Assembly: GCA_029838195.1 (NCBI GenBank) | Contig: JALGVJ010000052.1 | Coordinates: 1 to 44,078 of the forward strand | DNA length: 44,078 bases | Origin: Promethearchaeota archaeon | Lineage (GTDB): Archaea; Asgardarchaeota; Lokiarchaeia; Sigyniarchaeales; SOKP01 | Direction: 5' to 3' | Part shown: piece by piece, positions 34,450 through 43,072 of the stretch | Numbering within the stretch: the first letter of the stretch is position 1 | Layout of the letters: each line of letters opens with the position of its first letter | Program-made: the position numbers and the translations under genes | The notes under the pieces: model-generated | Databases searched by the model: none | The model's input: the letters and a program-made list of their open reading frames with translations, nothing else | What the model was told of the DNA's origin: nothing

Positions 34450-35400
34450 TTGATTTACACTTTCTTTATTTATGAAAAAGACTCAGGCTTGATGCTTTAT
34501 AACATTAATTTTCAGTATATTAACTCAGAAAAAGTAGCTTTATTTTCTTCTTTTTTCGGTGCCATTAATGCATTTATATCTCAATTAATGCTACGTGGAG
34601 CAAAAAACTTAAAAAACATACAACTTGGAGATTACATCGTAATTATATCATCCATTCTTAAATTAAACGTAGATTTAGTAATCATTGCTGATTCTACTGA
34701 TGAAGAAATAATAACTAGATTATTACCGAAATTTAAGGAAGTTATTCTTGCTCATGGTGATTTGTTTTTAAACAACAAGGGCGATTTAAACACTTTTAAA
34801 GTATTAGATGAGCCCATTTCAGAGATCATAACGGCCCGAAAAAAAAAGTCTGTGAACGGTCAAGTAAAAGAAGGTAAAGAGAATTTTTTAACAGCAATTT
34901 ATTCAAAAACTGACCAAAAAACTGAGGAAGATTTTCATTATACTCATGAAAAGCTATTGTTATTATTGGATTACAATAAAACCAATAATCTCATTAAAAA
35001 AATTTCTATCGGGAAAAGAATCATCGAACTTTCAGAAAAATTGAATGATGAAGCCATAAAAATAGAGTTCCAAGATAAAGTGAAAGAATTAGAATCGAAT
35101 TTAGAAAATTCCAAGATTAAATTACGATATTATTTAGAAGAAACAAAAAAGGCAATTCATGAAGTAAAAAATAGTTTGGTAAATCGCCCCTTAAAAGAGG
35201 GCAATTTTCGAGATGCTTACATGAATCTATATTCTTTTAGTTCAAAGTTGAAAAAAATAACAGATTCCGAGAAGCATGAAAAATATAAACAATTGGCAAC
35301 TCATTTAATAGAAAAAGAAAACTTGTCTGAGACCGAGTTTGCTAAAATAATTGATACTATTCTCAATTTAAGTGAAAACATTGAAGATTATTTTAAGTGA
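34450..35400 (+). CDS. Longin/roadblock-like domain protein with helical C-terminus
   Basis: A 316-residue protein with a TTG start; no ATG lies in frame before the upstream stop. The N-terminal ~130 residues follow the longin/roadblock-like pattern common in Asgard archaea: a first strand TFFIYEKDSGLMLYN, a helix with FSSFFGAINAFISQLM, a strand YIVIISSILKLNVDLVIIAD, and a last helix LLPKFKEVI. These domains partner with small GTPases in eukaryotes. The C-terminal ~150 residues are charged and helical (KVKELESNLENSKIKLRYYLEETKK), likely coiled coil. It ends 56 bases from the convergent GTPase gene. The longin assignment is by pattern, not proof. Confidence 0.65.
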   Translation: MIYTFFIYEKDSGLMLYNINFQYINSEKVALFSSFFGAINAFISQLMLRGAKNLKNIQLGDYIVIISSILKLNVDLVIIADSTDEEIITRLLPKFKEVILAHGDLFLNNKGDLNTFKVLDEPISEIITARKKKSVNGQVKEGKENFLTAIYSKTDQKTEEDFHYTHEKLLLLLDYNKTNNLIKKISIGKRIIELSEKLNDEAIKIEFQDKVKELESNLENSKIKLRYYLEETKKAIHEVKNSLVNRPLKEGNFRDAYMNLYSFSSKLKKITDSEKHEKYKQLATHLIEKENLSETEFAKIIDTILNLSENIEDYFK

Positions 35401-35415
35401 AAAAAATTGAAGAAT

Positions 35416-35433
35416 ATTATTATTATTATTATT
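35416..35433. repeat. (ATT)6 microsatellite
   Basis: Six tandem ATT units in the 56-base gap between the convergent longin-like and GTPase genes. It is possibly part of a bidirectional T-rich terminator and has no other evident role. Confidence 0.7.
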
Positions 35434-35456
35434 ACCACCATTGCTTTCAACTAAAG

Positions 35457-36638
35457 TTATATCGTGTGAATTTCAATGATATCATTATTTTGGAGGCGGT
35501 ATTCTAAACCCACGCGCTTTTTTTTCTGCTGGGCACCTTCTCTTATTAATATGGCATGATCAAATAACTCATAAAAGCTTTTATGGATTTTTAGCGCCAC
35601 ATCTTTTACCGTACAATTCTTATTCATTACTAAAGGTTTTTCAGCAATTTTTCCGGCATTCCTCGTATATATTTTAATTTTATTAAGAAATTTAAGAACA
35701 ATCGAGCCAAAATTATCCGGAAACATGTTTTTTTCTATACTTGTACCTAAAATTATGGGAAATTTATGTGAATAGTGGTCCTTAAGAAATTGAAAAGATT
35801 CAGAAGTATGCGGTAAATCTCCCTTTGTTCCCAAGAGGATTGCTTTTAAATAAACGAGTGAAGGATTTAATGCATCTACTATTTGGGAAAGAGAGATTTT
35901 TCCATGTATTTTTACAATACAATTTCGAATTCCATTTTCTCTAATGATTTCTTTAATTTCTTCAGCCATGTGGGCTTGTTCCCGTGCTTCTGAAGTTAAA
36001 AAAAACAATTGAACTTTATTTGCTCCAGTTTTTTGTATTTCGATTGGAGGAGGTTTTTCATTAATGCGAATAGAAGCATTGTTAAATTCAGATAACAATA
36101 AATCCACTTGAGGTTTAACATCGCGGGATAAATCTATACAAAAACACACCAAATCACTGGCCCGAATTTGAGAAAGGATTTCTTTTCCATTTCCCACGCC
36201 TTTTGAAGCTCCTTCCATTATTGCGGGCATGTCTACTATTTGAAATTGAATGTTATCGTGAAAATAAGCACCAACTTCCGGTAAAGAGGTGAAACAGCCT
36301 ATTTTCTCTTTAGCAGCTCCCGTTAGATAATTTAAAATAGAAGTTTTGCCCGCACCAGGATTATAATAATCACTAACTAAGATTATTTGGATACCTTCCT
36401 TCTTAATCGAAAAAGGGCTAACTACTTTCGCAGCTGAAGTACTTCTTTTTCGATCTTCTAATTCACGCTTTAACTTAGCTAACTTGGATTTATTTAATGC
36501 TACGATTCTTTCAGTAGCTTTATGTTTGGGAACCAGTGATAAAAATTCTTCTAGTCTCCTAATTTTTTCTTCTAAGGAACCGGCATCCAAATATTTTTGA
36601 TATGCTGCTTGAGCTTCTGGACCAATATTCGAGCTCAT
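35457..36638 (-). CDS. DRG-type GTPase with TGS domain, divergent
   Basis: A 393-residue relative of developmentally regulated GTP-binding proteins. The N-terminal helical part has KHKATERIVALNKSKLAKLKREL, matching the DRG leader. The G domain has G1 as NPGAGKTS (about 93-100), a switch region TSLPEVGAYFHD, G3 as DMPAIMEGASKGVGNG (from 136) where DRG has DLPG, and G4 as TKGD (271-274). The last ~70 residues form a TGS RNA/ribosome-associated domain (CTVKDVALKIHKSF to NDIIEIHTI). DRGs act with ribosomes in translation; here the Gly-to-Ala change in G3 and missing first Gly of G1 suggest altered nucleotide handling. It follows the longin-like gene by 26 bases, likely in one operon. Confidence 0.82.
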   Translation of the reverse strand: MSSNIGPEAQAAYQKYLDAGSLEEKIRRLEEFLSLVPKHKATERIVALNKSKLAKLKRELEDRKRSTSAAKVVSPFSIKKEGIQIILVSDYYNPGAGKTSILNYLTGAAKEKIGCFTSLPEVGAYFHDNIQFQIVDMPAIMEGASKGVGNGKEILSQIRASDLVCFCIDLSRDVKPQVDLLLSEFNNASIRINEKPPPIEIQKTGANKVQLFFLTSEAREQAHMAEEIKEIIRENGIRNCIVKIHGKISLSQIVDALNPSLVYLKAILLGTKGDLPHTSESFQFLKDHYSHKFPIILGTSIEKNMFPDNFGSIVLKFLNKIKIYTRNAGKIAEKPLVMNKNCTVKDVALKIHKSFYELFDHAILIREGAQQKKKRVGLEYRLQNNDIIEIHTI

Positions 36639-36664
36639 AACCCTCCCCGCTCATTCAAAATTCA

Positions 36665-37120
36665 TTAAAATAAGGATCTAAACCGATCTTCAGTTTTTAG
36701 TTTAAGATCTCCCAAAATTTCATTAATTCTTTGATGAAATTCTTTAAAATGTCTCTTTTTTTTTGTAAAAATAGTATTAATTGAATATCTATTAAGAAAG
36801 TGCTCATTAATTTCTTTTAATTGTTCTTTAACAATATCAGGATCCGTATTTTTCTCTATAATCGCATAATATAATAATGGTTGGGTATTATTCTCTTTTC
36901 CGTCCGGAAAATTCACCATCTCACAATAACAGACAAGTTTATATGATGCTAATGAAACTACATTAATATCATCGCCAAATACTTCCGTAGAAAATGATTC
37001 TAAAGCTGAAAGAAAGCCCGCTCTGAGGTTTGGATCTAAAATGTTATCTGACGAGGAATAATATTGAATCTCTACTATATTTCGAGTGCCTAAATTTATT
37101 CCAATTTCGAGAATTGCCAT
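36665..37120 (-). CDS. Longin-like small protein upstream of the DRG-type GTPase
   Basis: A 151-residue soluble protein. A first strand AILEIGINLGTRNIVEIQYY, a helix LRAGFLSALESFSTEVFG, a strand YKLVCYCEM and a later helix EQLKEINEHFLNRY reproduce the longin/roadblock-like order. No catalytic motif is visible. In eukaryotes and bacteria such folds bind or regulate GTPases; its position directly before the GTPase gene, 26 bases away on the same strand, fits a regulator-GTPase pair. It is about the right length for a single longin domain plus one helix. The fold is inferred from pattern. Confidence 0.65.
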   Translation of the reverse strand: MAILEIGINLGTRNIVEIQYYSSSDNILDPNLRAGFLSALESFSTEVFGDDINVVSLASYKLVCYCEMVNFPDGKENNTQPLLYYAIIEKNTDPDIVKEQLKEINEHFLNRYSINTIFTKKKRHFKEFHQRINEILGDLKLKTEDRFRSLF

Positions 37121-37194
37121 GAGTTAGGGATTAGAATTTTTTCGTATTTTTTATTTTATTAGATTAGTTATTAATTCTTATTGTAATAATTAAT

Positions 37195-38106
37195 CTATGG
37201 TATTTTATTTTTTTCTATCTCCATACCCTTACTTTTCATATGAATTTGATAACAAGTAAAGCAATTACTCATGAGACTTGCGACGGTCATGGGGCCTACT
37301 CCTCCGGGGACTGGGGTGATTTTATCACATTTAGGTAACACATCGGTGAAATTAACGTCCCCGTAAATTTTACCATCTCTTTTACTGATTCCCACATCAA
37401 TTATGATGACTCCTTCTTTAATCATTGTTTTATCTATAAAATTGGGAATTCCTACGGCTACAATTAAAATATCGGCTTCTTTCACATGAGATTGAAGATT
37501 CACGGTGTAGCTATGACACACGGAAACGGTTGCATTTCGCTTTAATAGCATGAAGATCAACGGTTTTCCAACAAGATTAGACCGATTAATTATTACGACA
37601 TATTTTCCTGTAATGTTAACATCATAATGTTCCATTAAAGTAATAATGCCTTTTGGTGTACAAGAAGCTAAGGTTTCATCATAATTGAATAATTTTCCTT
37701 GATTATAAGGATGCAAGCCATCCACGTCTTTATTGGGAGATATTTTACTTAAAAATTCATTAGTAAATTCTTTAAGATGTTCCGGCAGAGGTAATTGAAG
37801 AAGAATTCCATGAATAGTATCATCCTTGTTTAATTTTTCAATGTTTTCTAAGAGTTCATTTTTTGAAACCTTTTCAGTCAACTGGATTTTAAAAAATTCA
37901 ATACCTATTTCATTACACGTTTTAGCTTTAATGTTAATATATGTTTCTGAGGCAGGATCATTACCCACTTGAATAGTTCCTAATTTGGGTTGGATTCCAG
38001 TTAATTCACGAGCAGTTTTTATACAATTTTTCAAACGAGAATTTAATTGTTCAGCTAATTTTCTTCCATCTAGAATTTTATTCATGTATTCATTTCCAGG
38101 AGACAT
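37195..38106 (-). CDS. folD: Methylenetetrahydrofolate dehydrogenase/cyclohydrolase
   Basis: A 303-residue bifunctional enzyme interconverting 5,10-methylene-, methenyl- and 10-formyl-tetrahydrofolate. The catalytic Tyr and Lys are in ETYINIKAKTCNEIGI; GILLQLPLPEHL and PNKDVDGLHPYNQGKL are family signatures. The Rossmann part has INRSNLVGKPL, and the end has TPVPGGVGPMTVASLM. The first Met gives SPGNEY before MNKILDGRK; the second Met (38085) matches the usual FolD start and may be the real one. FolD here hints at folate-linked C1 metabolism rather than only methanopterin. Confidence 0.96.
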   Translation of the reverse strand: MSPGNEYMNKILDGRKLAEQLNSRLKNCIKTARELTGIQPKLGTIQVGNDPASETYINIKAKTCNEIGIEFFKIQLTEKVSKNELLENIEKLNKDDTIHGILLQLPLPEHLKEFTNEFLSKISPNKDVDGLHPYNQGKLFNYDETLASCTPKGIITLMEHYDVNITGKYVVIINRSNLVGKPLIFMLLKRNATVSVCHSYTVNLQSHVKEADILIVAVGIPNFIDKTMIKEGVIIIDVGISKRDGKIYGDVNFTDVLPKCDKITPVPGGVGPMTVASLMSNCFTCYQIHMKSKGMEIEKNKIP

Positions 38107-38167
38107 TTAAATTAAAAATATATCGGATTAAATATGATTTTATGTAACTTGAAGATAATTTTCACGA

Positions 38168-39286
38168 TTAAATTAATCGTCTTTTTCGTCTGATATAAAT
38201 AGAAATAGAAACAAGAGCACCGGCTATTATTCCTATAATTATTAAAACCCAATAATTAAATTCTACTTCATACACATCTTGTTGTAAAAAGGTTAAGTCC
38301 GCATCAAAGATTTTTAATGTTTCAAAAGCGTAGTAAGAAGCGGTAACTGATGAATAAGATGCGCCTGATTCCGTGTTTCGTTCAATGAAACCCCCATCCA
38401 AGGGATTTTGTTGATTTAATACCCAATTCGAGATGAGTTCTTTTTTATCATTCAATTTTGTACCATTTATTAATGAAAGGGCTTTAGAACAATAATAGGT
38501 GCTACTGAGAAGCGCTCGTTCTGCTCCTTCAAATGGCAAAAATCCCCCATAATTTTCTTGATTAGTATTATCATTAACGAAAGTTTCATTAAGATATTTA
38601 GTAGTTATATCTAAATTATCATATTTACTCAGATTATGCAATAAGGAAAGTGCTGATATTGCATAAAACGTGCTTGGTATTGAAGAGGGAGCAGTTCTAG
38701 TACCCCCAAATCCCCCATCATTGTTTTGACAAGATAAAATCCACTTTTCATGAAGTTCTTTATTTTCAATTTGTTTATTAATTAATCCATGTAAAGCTAA
38801 TGCATAGTACGTAGAAATGATATTAGCTGAACTTGTAGTATTTGAAGAGCTAAATCCTCCGGTAGCAATTGACAACTCATCTATATAATTACTGATTGAA
38901 TTGAGAGTTTCTTGCTCAATTGATATTTCTAATAAAGTAAGGGCTTTTACGAGATAATAAAGCTCGTAGATCAACACCACCTTATTCTTTAAGTAATTAT
39001 TGAGAGAAGAAGTCAATGATTCTTCAAATAATGTAATATTAATTTTTTCATCATAGTTTTCTTCTATTGCTATAAGCATCTCAATAGCATGTGCTGTAGC
39101 CTCAAACGATATTTCATTAGATTTTTGAACCGAATCTGAAAACCCTCTTTCTTCAATTTTACAGTCAATCAAGAAATCACTAAGATACTTTTGACGGGTT
39201 TTAGCAAATACGATAGGAATGGAATTTGAAAAGAGAAAAAAGACCATTAACAAAAGTGAAATGATTTGTATTTTTTTTATTTTCAA
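38168..39286 (-). CDS. Secreted membrane-anchored prenyltransferase/terpene-cyclase-fold protein
   Basis: A 372-residue protein. An N-terminal signal sequence (IISLLLMVFFLFSNSIPIVFA) is followed by an alpha/alpha-toroid ectodomain with repeated glycine motifs: TGGFSSS, DGGFGGT, YGGFLPF, DGGFIERN. A C-terminal membrane helix (YWVLIIIGIIAGALVSISIY) and a positive tail RRKRRL come last. Topology thus places the toroid outside the cell. The zinc ligands of protein prenyltransferase beta subunits (DXC and His) are not seen: after GGFGG comes SIPSTFYA instead of DGCYS. So a binding or structural role is more likely than prenyl transfer. It could be a surface receptor or protease-inhibitor-like toroid. 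Confidence 0.75.
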   Translation of the reverse strand: MKIKKIQIISLLLMVFFLFSNSIPIVFAKTRQKYLSDFLIDCKIEERGFSDSVQKSNEISFEATAHAIEMLIAIEENYDEKINITLFEESLTSSLNNYLKNKVVLIYELYYLVKALTLLEISIEQETLNSISNYIDELSIATGGFSSSNTTSSANIISTYYALALHGLINKQIENKELHEKWILSCQNNDGGFGGTRTAPSSIPSTFYAISALSLLHNLSKYDNLDITTKYLNETFVNDNTNQENYGGFLPFEGAERALLSSTYYCSKALSLINGTKLNDKKELISNWVLNQQNPLDGGFIERNTESGASYSSVTASYYAFETLKIFDADLTFLQQDVYEVEFNYWVLIIIGIIAGALVSISIYIRRKRRLI

Positions 39287-39450
39287 TTTTACTAGAACCT
39301 TCTATTGATAATGCTCCAGTAATGTAATTTCACGTAAAATTAAAAATTATCGTTATCCGTAAATGAGAAAAATTATACGATAATGAGAAGAAAAGATTTT
39401 AGTGGGAAAAAGAAATGATATTCGCATTAAGAGGGCAGATTACATTCGTT

Positions 39451-40977
39451 TCATAAAATTTCACTAAAATCGATGTATAACACGTTAGGATTTTCTTGAA
39501 ATTGCTGGTATGTTATGAATAAACTCTGAAATGATGGTAAGCTTGCTAAAATAGAAGCACCAGTAAAAATTGCGTATTGAGGATTATCCGGCACGAAATA
39601 TTTTATAAATACTTCTGTAGGATCGATATAATCATGAAATTCTTCTGCTAATTTAATGCCCATCTCTTCGTCAGATTTCAATTTCTGCCCACAATAAGGG
39701 CAAAATGTGGAGGAAGAGTCTTTTATTTCCTTATTACAATGTGGACAAACAATAGGAGTTGTTTCATTTGTTTCTTGCGGTTTCTTTTTATTTAACTCTA
39801 TGGGAATTTTTGGTAATTTTAAACGACCCTTGCATTCAGGGCAAAATTCAAGATCTTCTGATACATCTAAAAAAGCACCACAATGAGGACAATTATCTTT
39901 CTTCTTTTTTTTCACGAACTCAACATTTTGAAGATTTTTAATCTCTTTTTTAATTTCGGTCGTTAATTTTGTGCCCCGTGATTTCAGTTTTTTAGAGGGT
40001 ATTGGTCCCAATTGAGGAAGAAGATTTGAAATTTCTAATTTAAATCTTTCCTCAAAACCGCTATATTGAATATTTCCTCCAGATAAAACAATATGAGAAA
40101 GGAGTTCTTCCCAATATTTCTTGTCAATGCTTTTTAAACTAGAAATTGTTGCTTGTGGCAAATTTTGAATGTTATATCCTAACATGCTTGGTTGGAATAA
40201 TACTTCGGGAGCCTCATAAATGATATGACTAGGAATGCTCAAATTAGAACCATCTGGTAATCGATAAATATAATCATCATCAGTTCTTGGGGGTTTGCTA
40301 GGATCTAACACGAAATAACAGTTTTTCTCCTTAATTTCCTTAATTATTTCATCAACAGCAGAGGAACTAATGGAGATTCCTTCTCTCATCAATAAAGATT
40401 TTAAATTATTATTCACATCCATACCCGCAAGATTTAATCTTTGAACGGCTTCTTGAACGATTTTTCCATTAATTATGGGAACTATCCATGTCGTTCCATC
40501 TCCGCTCTCAATCACCAAGCCCGTTGTTAAACCCACGGAAAACAAGGATAAAAAAGGAGTAGGTACAAAAATAAGACTTTTAACGCCATGAGTCTCAAAT
40601 AATACCCGAGCAATATATTCCTTGATATCAGGTTGAACAAATAAACTTTCAGTATATACCACGGGATATTGCGAAAGGTCCTCTATTCGCAAGAGGGAAT
40701 AAAAAAGATAATTAAGAATTTCATAATATCCTTCCCAATCTTTAATAACTCCTCTCTCAATGGGATACGATACTTTTAAAACACCCCTCATTTTCATGGC
40801 ATCATTACCAACGTAAAGATTTCGCGCTCCAACATCAACCATTATCGCTTTATATCTTTCAGTTCCGATCATAGTTGGGAAAACAAATCTAGGGGTAGGA
40901 TCTCCAGCAAAACCAACTTTGACATATGCAGAACCTAAATCAATGATAATGGGTGTACCGGGTAAGGGTATTGCCAT
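39451..40977 (-). CDS. Actin-family protein with two zinc ribbons inserted in subdomain 3
   Basis: A 508-residue protein matching eukaryotic actin along its length: phosphate loop 1 IIDLGSAYVKVGFAGD (D13, K20), LYVGNDAMKMRGVLKVSYPI (actin YVGDEAQSKRGIL), GVIKDWEGYYEI, phosphate loop 2 ESGDGTTWIVPI (157-168), the adenosine motif LSGGNIQYSGFEERF, and FTGASILASLPSFQSLF near the end. About 120 residues (332-457) interrupt subdomain 3 and hold two C4 zinc ribbons: C363/366/379/382 and C411/414/426/429. Relative to actin, catalytic Q137, D154 and H161 are T140, E157 and W164. It is likely an actin-related protein that binds ATP but hydrolyses it differently, with ribbons for binding partners. A GGAG precedes the ATG. 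It is larger than Lokiactins. Confidence 0.93.
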   Translation of the reverse strand: MAIPLPGTPIIIDLGSAYVKVGFAGDPTPRFVFPTMIGTERYKAIMVDVGARNLYVGNDAMKMRGVLKVSYPIERGVIKDWEGYYEILNYLFYSLLRIEDLSQYPVVYTESLFVQPDIKEYIARVLFETHGVKSLIFVPTPFLSLFSVGLTTGLVIESGDGTTWIVPIINGKIVQEAVQRLNLAGMDVNNNLKSLLMREGISISSSAVDEIIKEIKEKNCYFVLDPSKPPRTDDDYIYRLPDGSNLSIPSHIIYEAPEVLFQPSMLGYNIQNLPQATISSLKSIDKKYWEELLSHIVLSGGNIQYSGFEERFKLEISNLLPQLGPIPSKKLKSRGTKLTTEIKKEIKNLQNVEFVKKKKKDNCPHCGAFLDVSEDLEFCPECKGRLKLPKIPIELNKKKPQETNETTPIVCPHCNKEIKDSSSTFCPYCGQKLKSDEEMGIKLAEEFHDYIDPTEVFIKYFVPDNPQYAIFTGASILASLPSFQSLFITYQQFQENPNVLYIDFSEIL

Positions 40978-41093
40978 TTAACTCCACATCTTTAAAAGTT
41001 ATAAAAAAATTTATACCAATTTTTTATAAATATTATAATAATCTTAATAATTAAATGTACTTTCATGGGACATCCAATAAATAGATCTATTAT

Positions 41094-41537
41094 CTACTGA
41101 TTCATACCTAAACTCTTCTCTAAGAATGTTTTTAATGTTTTTAAAATGGTGCGTTCTAAGATTAATCCTACTAATTGATAATTATTATTTATAATGGGTA
41201 ACCGTTCAATTTGGTTATCAAAGAGTTTATCTAAAGCATCTTTAATCGTATCTTTTTCTTTTAGTACAACGGGATTTGGAGTCATTAAATCTCTCACGAG
41301 GGTAGAAGGGTTCTCTAAGGACATGGCGAACCGGGCTAATCTTATGTCTCTTTGAGTAATGATCCCAATGAGTCGAAGTTGCTTCTTATCATTCACGACG
41401 GGTAATCCACTAATTTTTTTTTTCAACATGAAGAGTTCAGCAACACTGACTTTTTCATCTGGTGTTGTAAATAATGGTTCTTTAATCATGATTTTACTAA
41501 TTGGAATTTTAGCAAATTCTATAAATTCATTCTTCAT
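41094..41537 (-). CDS. Tandem CBS-domain protein
   Basis: A 147-residue protein made of two CBS motifs (about 10-70 and 80-143) with no attached enzyme. Typical repeats: ISKIMIKEPLFTTPDEKVSVAE with GLPVVNDKKQLRLIGIITQRDI, then VRDLMTPNPVVLKEKDTIKDAL with ERLPIINNNYQLVGLILER. CBS pairs bind adenine nucleotides such as AMP, ATP or SAM and regulate partner proteins. The likely partner is unknown; the ModE-like regulator is encoded just upstream on the same strand, 95 bases away. Confidence 0.88.
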   Translation of the reverse strand: MKNEFIEFAKIPISKIMIKEPLFTTPDEKVSVAELFMLKKKISGLPVVNDKKQLRLIGIITQRDIRLARFAMSLENPSTLVRDLMTPNPVVLKEKDTIKDALDKLFDNQIERLPIINNNYQLVGLILERTILKTLKTFLEKSLGMNQ

Positions 41538-41632
41538 TAATGCTACCCAATTCTTAGATTTTTTTCTTTTTTCTTGAAAATAATTGAGGTAATTCCATCG
41601 TGGTTGGTAATTAATGTAAAAAATTCATTCAT

Positions 41633-42007
41633 TTAACTTAAGTTTTTTTCTGATTTTATTTCATTTTCTAAGGTTTTAACTTTAGATTCTAAATCTAAAT
41701 AGGTGCGAAGGAGAAATTTTCCCCATTCATTTAATTTTACGTGCCCTCCTCCTCCACGACCACCTTTGCTTGTTTTGACTGGAGTCATGCCAGTTCTTCT
41801 CTCGATTCTTTTTAAAATATTCCACGCATATTTATATGAATAATTACATTCCTTAGCTGCTTTAGTTAGGGAGGTGTCTTCATTTTTATCTAAATGTTTT
41901 AAAAGATTTGCCCATCCAGAGCCTAAAATGCTTTTATTATCAAATTCAAGCCAAAATTTTATCCGAAACTTTACCTTTGATTTTAGGATTTCCAAATACC
42001 CCACCAA
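41633..42007 (-). CDS. ModE-type winged-helix transcriptional regulator
   Basis: A 124-residue DNA-binding protein like the N-terminal domain of ModE. The winged helix-turn-helix includes TKAAKECNYSYKYAWNILKR and the wing SKGGRGGGGHVKLNEWGKFLL. A C-terminal helix could dimerise (LDLESKVKTLENEI). It lacks the MOP molybdate-binding domains, so it is a truncated ModE type whose signal is unclear. Archaeal relatives regulate molybdate or tungstate genes, but no such transporter is in the window. Confidence 0.85.
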   Translation of the reverse strand: MVGYLEILKSKVKFRIKFWLEFDNKSILGSGWANLLKHLDKNEDTSLTKAAKECNYSYKYAWNILKRIERRTGMTPVKTSKGGRGGGGHVKLNEWGKFLLRTYLDLESKVKTLENEIKSEKNLS

Positions 42008-42209
42008 TGAGTATAATTTTATTTTTTTCAGTCATCCAATTCAATAGAAAACGATTTTATCCTAAAAGTTTTTTTTTTAACATGATGATAAATTTTCTAT
42101 TTTCATAAATCCTCGTGTTATTTTAAGTTAACGGATAATAATGAAAAAAATAAAAATTATAATTAAATGAATATTATCTTTCAAAACGTTAAATAATGGA
42201 AGAATTAGA

Positions 42210-42959
42210 ATGTTCGGTTTTGAAGGAACTAACACCAAAAGAGGAACAAAAGTAATTAATAATCTGTATTACTTCTCCGAAAATCAAATGCTAGATTGCA
42301 ATCAATTTGCAATTATTAATGAAAATTCGGAGGAAATCGCTTTATTTGATGCCGGTAACGGAAGGAGCCTTAAAGGATTATTTAATGGAATGAAAAAACT
42401 AGGACTTAATCCCGAAAATATCACTAAAATTTTCTTAACTCATGAACACGTAGATCACGTGCTTGGATTATACCCTTTAATGGAATATTTAAAAGAAGAC
42501 CCGCCCAAAATTTATGCTCATGGAGAAACTGCTAGGATTTTAACTCAAGGGGATGAAAACAAAATATTTCCGGGTGGTTTAGGAATTACAGCCCATATGT
42601 TCGGAGTTAAAATTCGACCTCTTATGGTCACTAAACTAATGGATGGTGATTTTATTACCTTAAATCAAGAATTTAAATTCAAAGTATTACATGCTCCTGG
42701 CCATTCTTTAGGGTCTGTCTGTTATTATTTTCCGGAACAAAAAGTGTTAATTCCTGGTGATGTCGTGTTTACGGGAGGAAGTTTTGGTCGTTTTGATTTT
42801 CCTGGAGGATCTTTACAGCAACTCATCAAATCGATTTCCATGCTCACTACTCTTGATGTAGTCTACTTGCTACCAGGACACATGGGAATTTCTGATAATG
42901 GAAACCAGCAAATTCAATATTCCTATAGGATGATTCAATCTTCCGCTGGCTTTTTTTAA
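42210..42959 (+). CDS. Metallo-beta-lactamase-fold hydrolase
   Basis: A 249-residue metal-dependent hydrolase. The zinc motif THEHVDHVLG (HXHXDH, about residues 82-91) is followed by HAPGHSLGSVCYY (His near 163) and IPGDVVFTGGSFGR (Asp near 185), with a late LLPGHMGIS (His near 229). This is the glyoxalase II-like branch; the substrate may be a thioester, a lactone or a nucleic-acid-related phosphoester. The first ATG codes a short FGFEGTNTKRGTKVINNLYYF lead. It is convergent with the membrane PH-like gene and divergent from the ModE-like gene. Confidence 0.88.
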   Translation: MFGFEGTNTKRGTKVINNLYYFSENQMLDCNQFAIINENSEEIALFDAGNGRSLKGLFNGMKKLGLNPENITKIFLTHEHVDHVLGLYPLMEYLKEDPPKIYAHGETARILTQGDENKIFPGGLGITAHMFGVKIRPLMVTKLMDGDFITLNQEFKFKVLHAPGHSLGSVCYYFPEQKVLIPGDVVFTGGSFGRFDFPGGSLQQLIKSISMLTTLDVVYLLPGHMGISDNGNQQIQYSYRMIQSSAGFF

Positions 42960-43072
42960 AATTCTTCATTATCGGCGTTCATGAAATAATTAATCTTACT
43001 TTCTATTAAAAAAAATCAAGAAAGAGAAGAATAAAAAAAGGAAAAAAAAAGTAAACATTTATTCGTGTAAAT

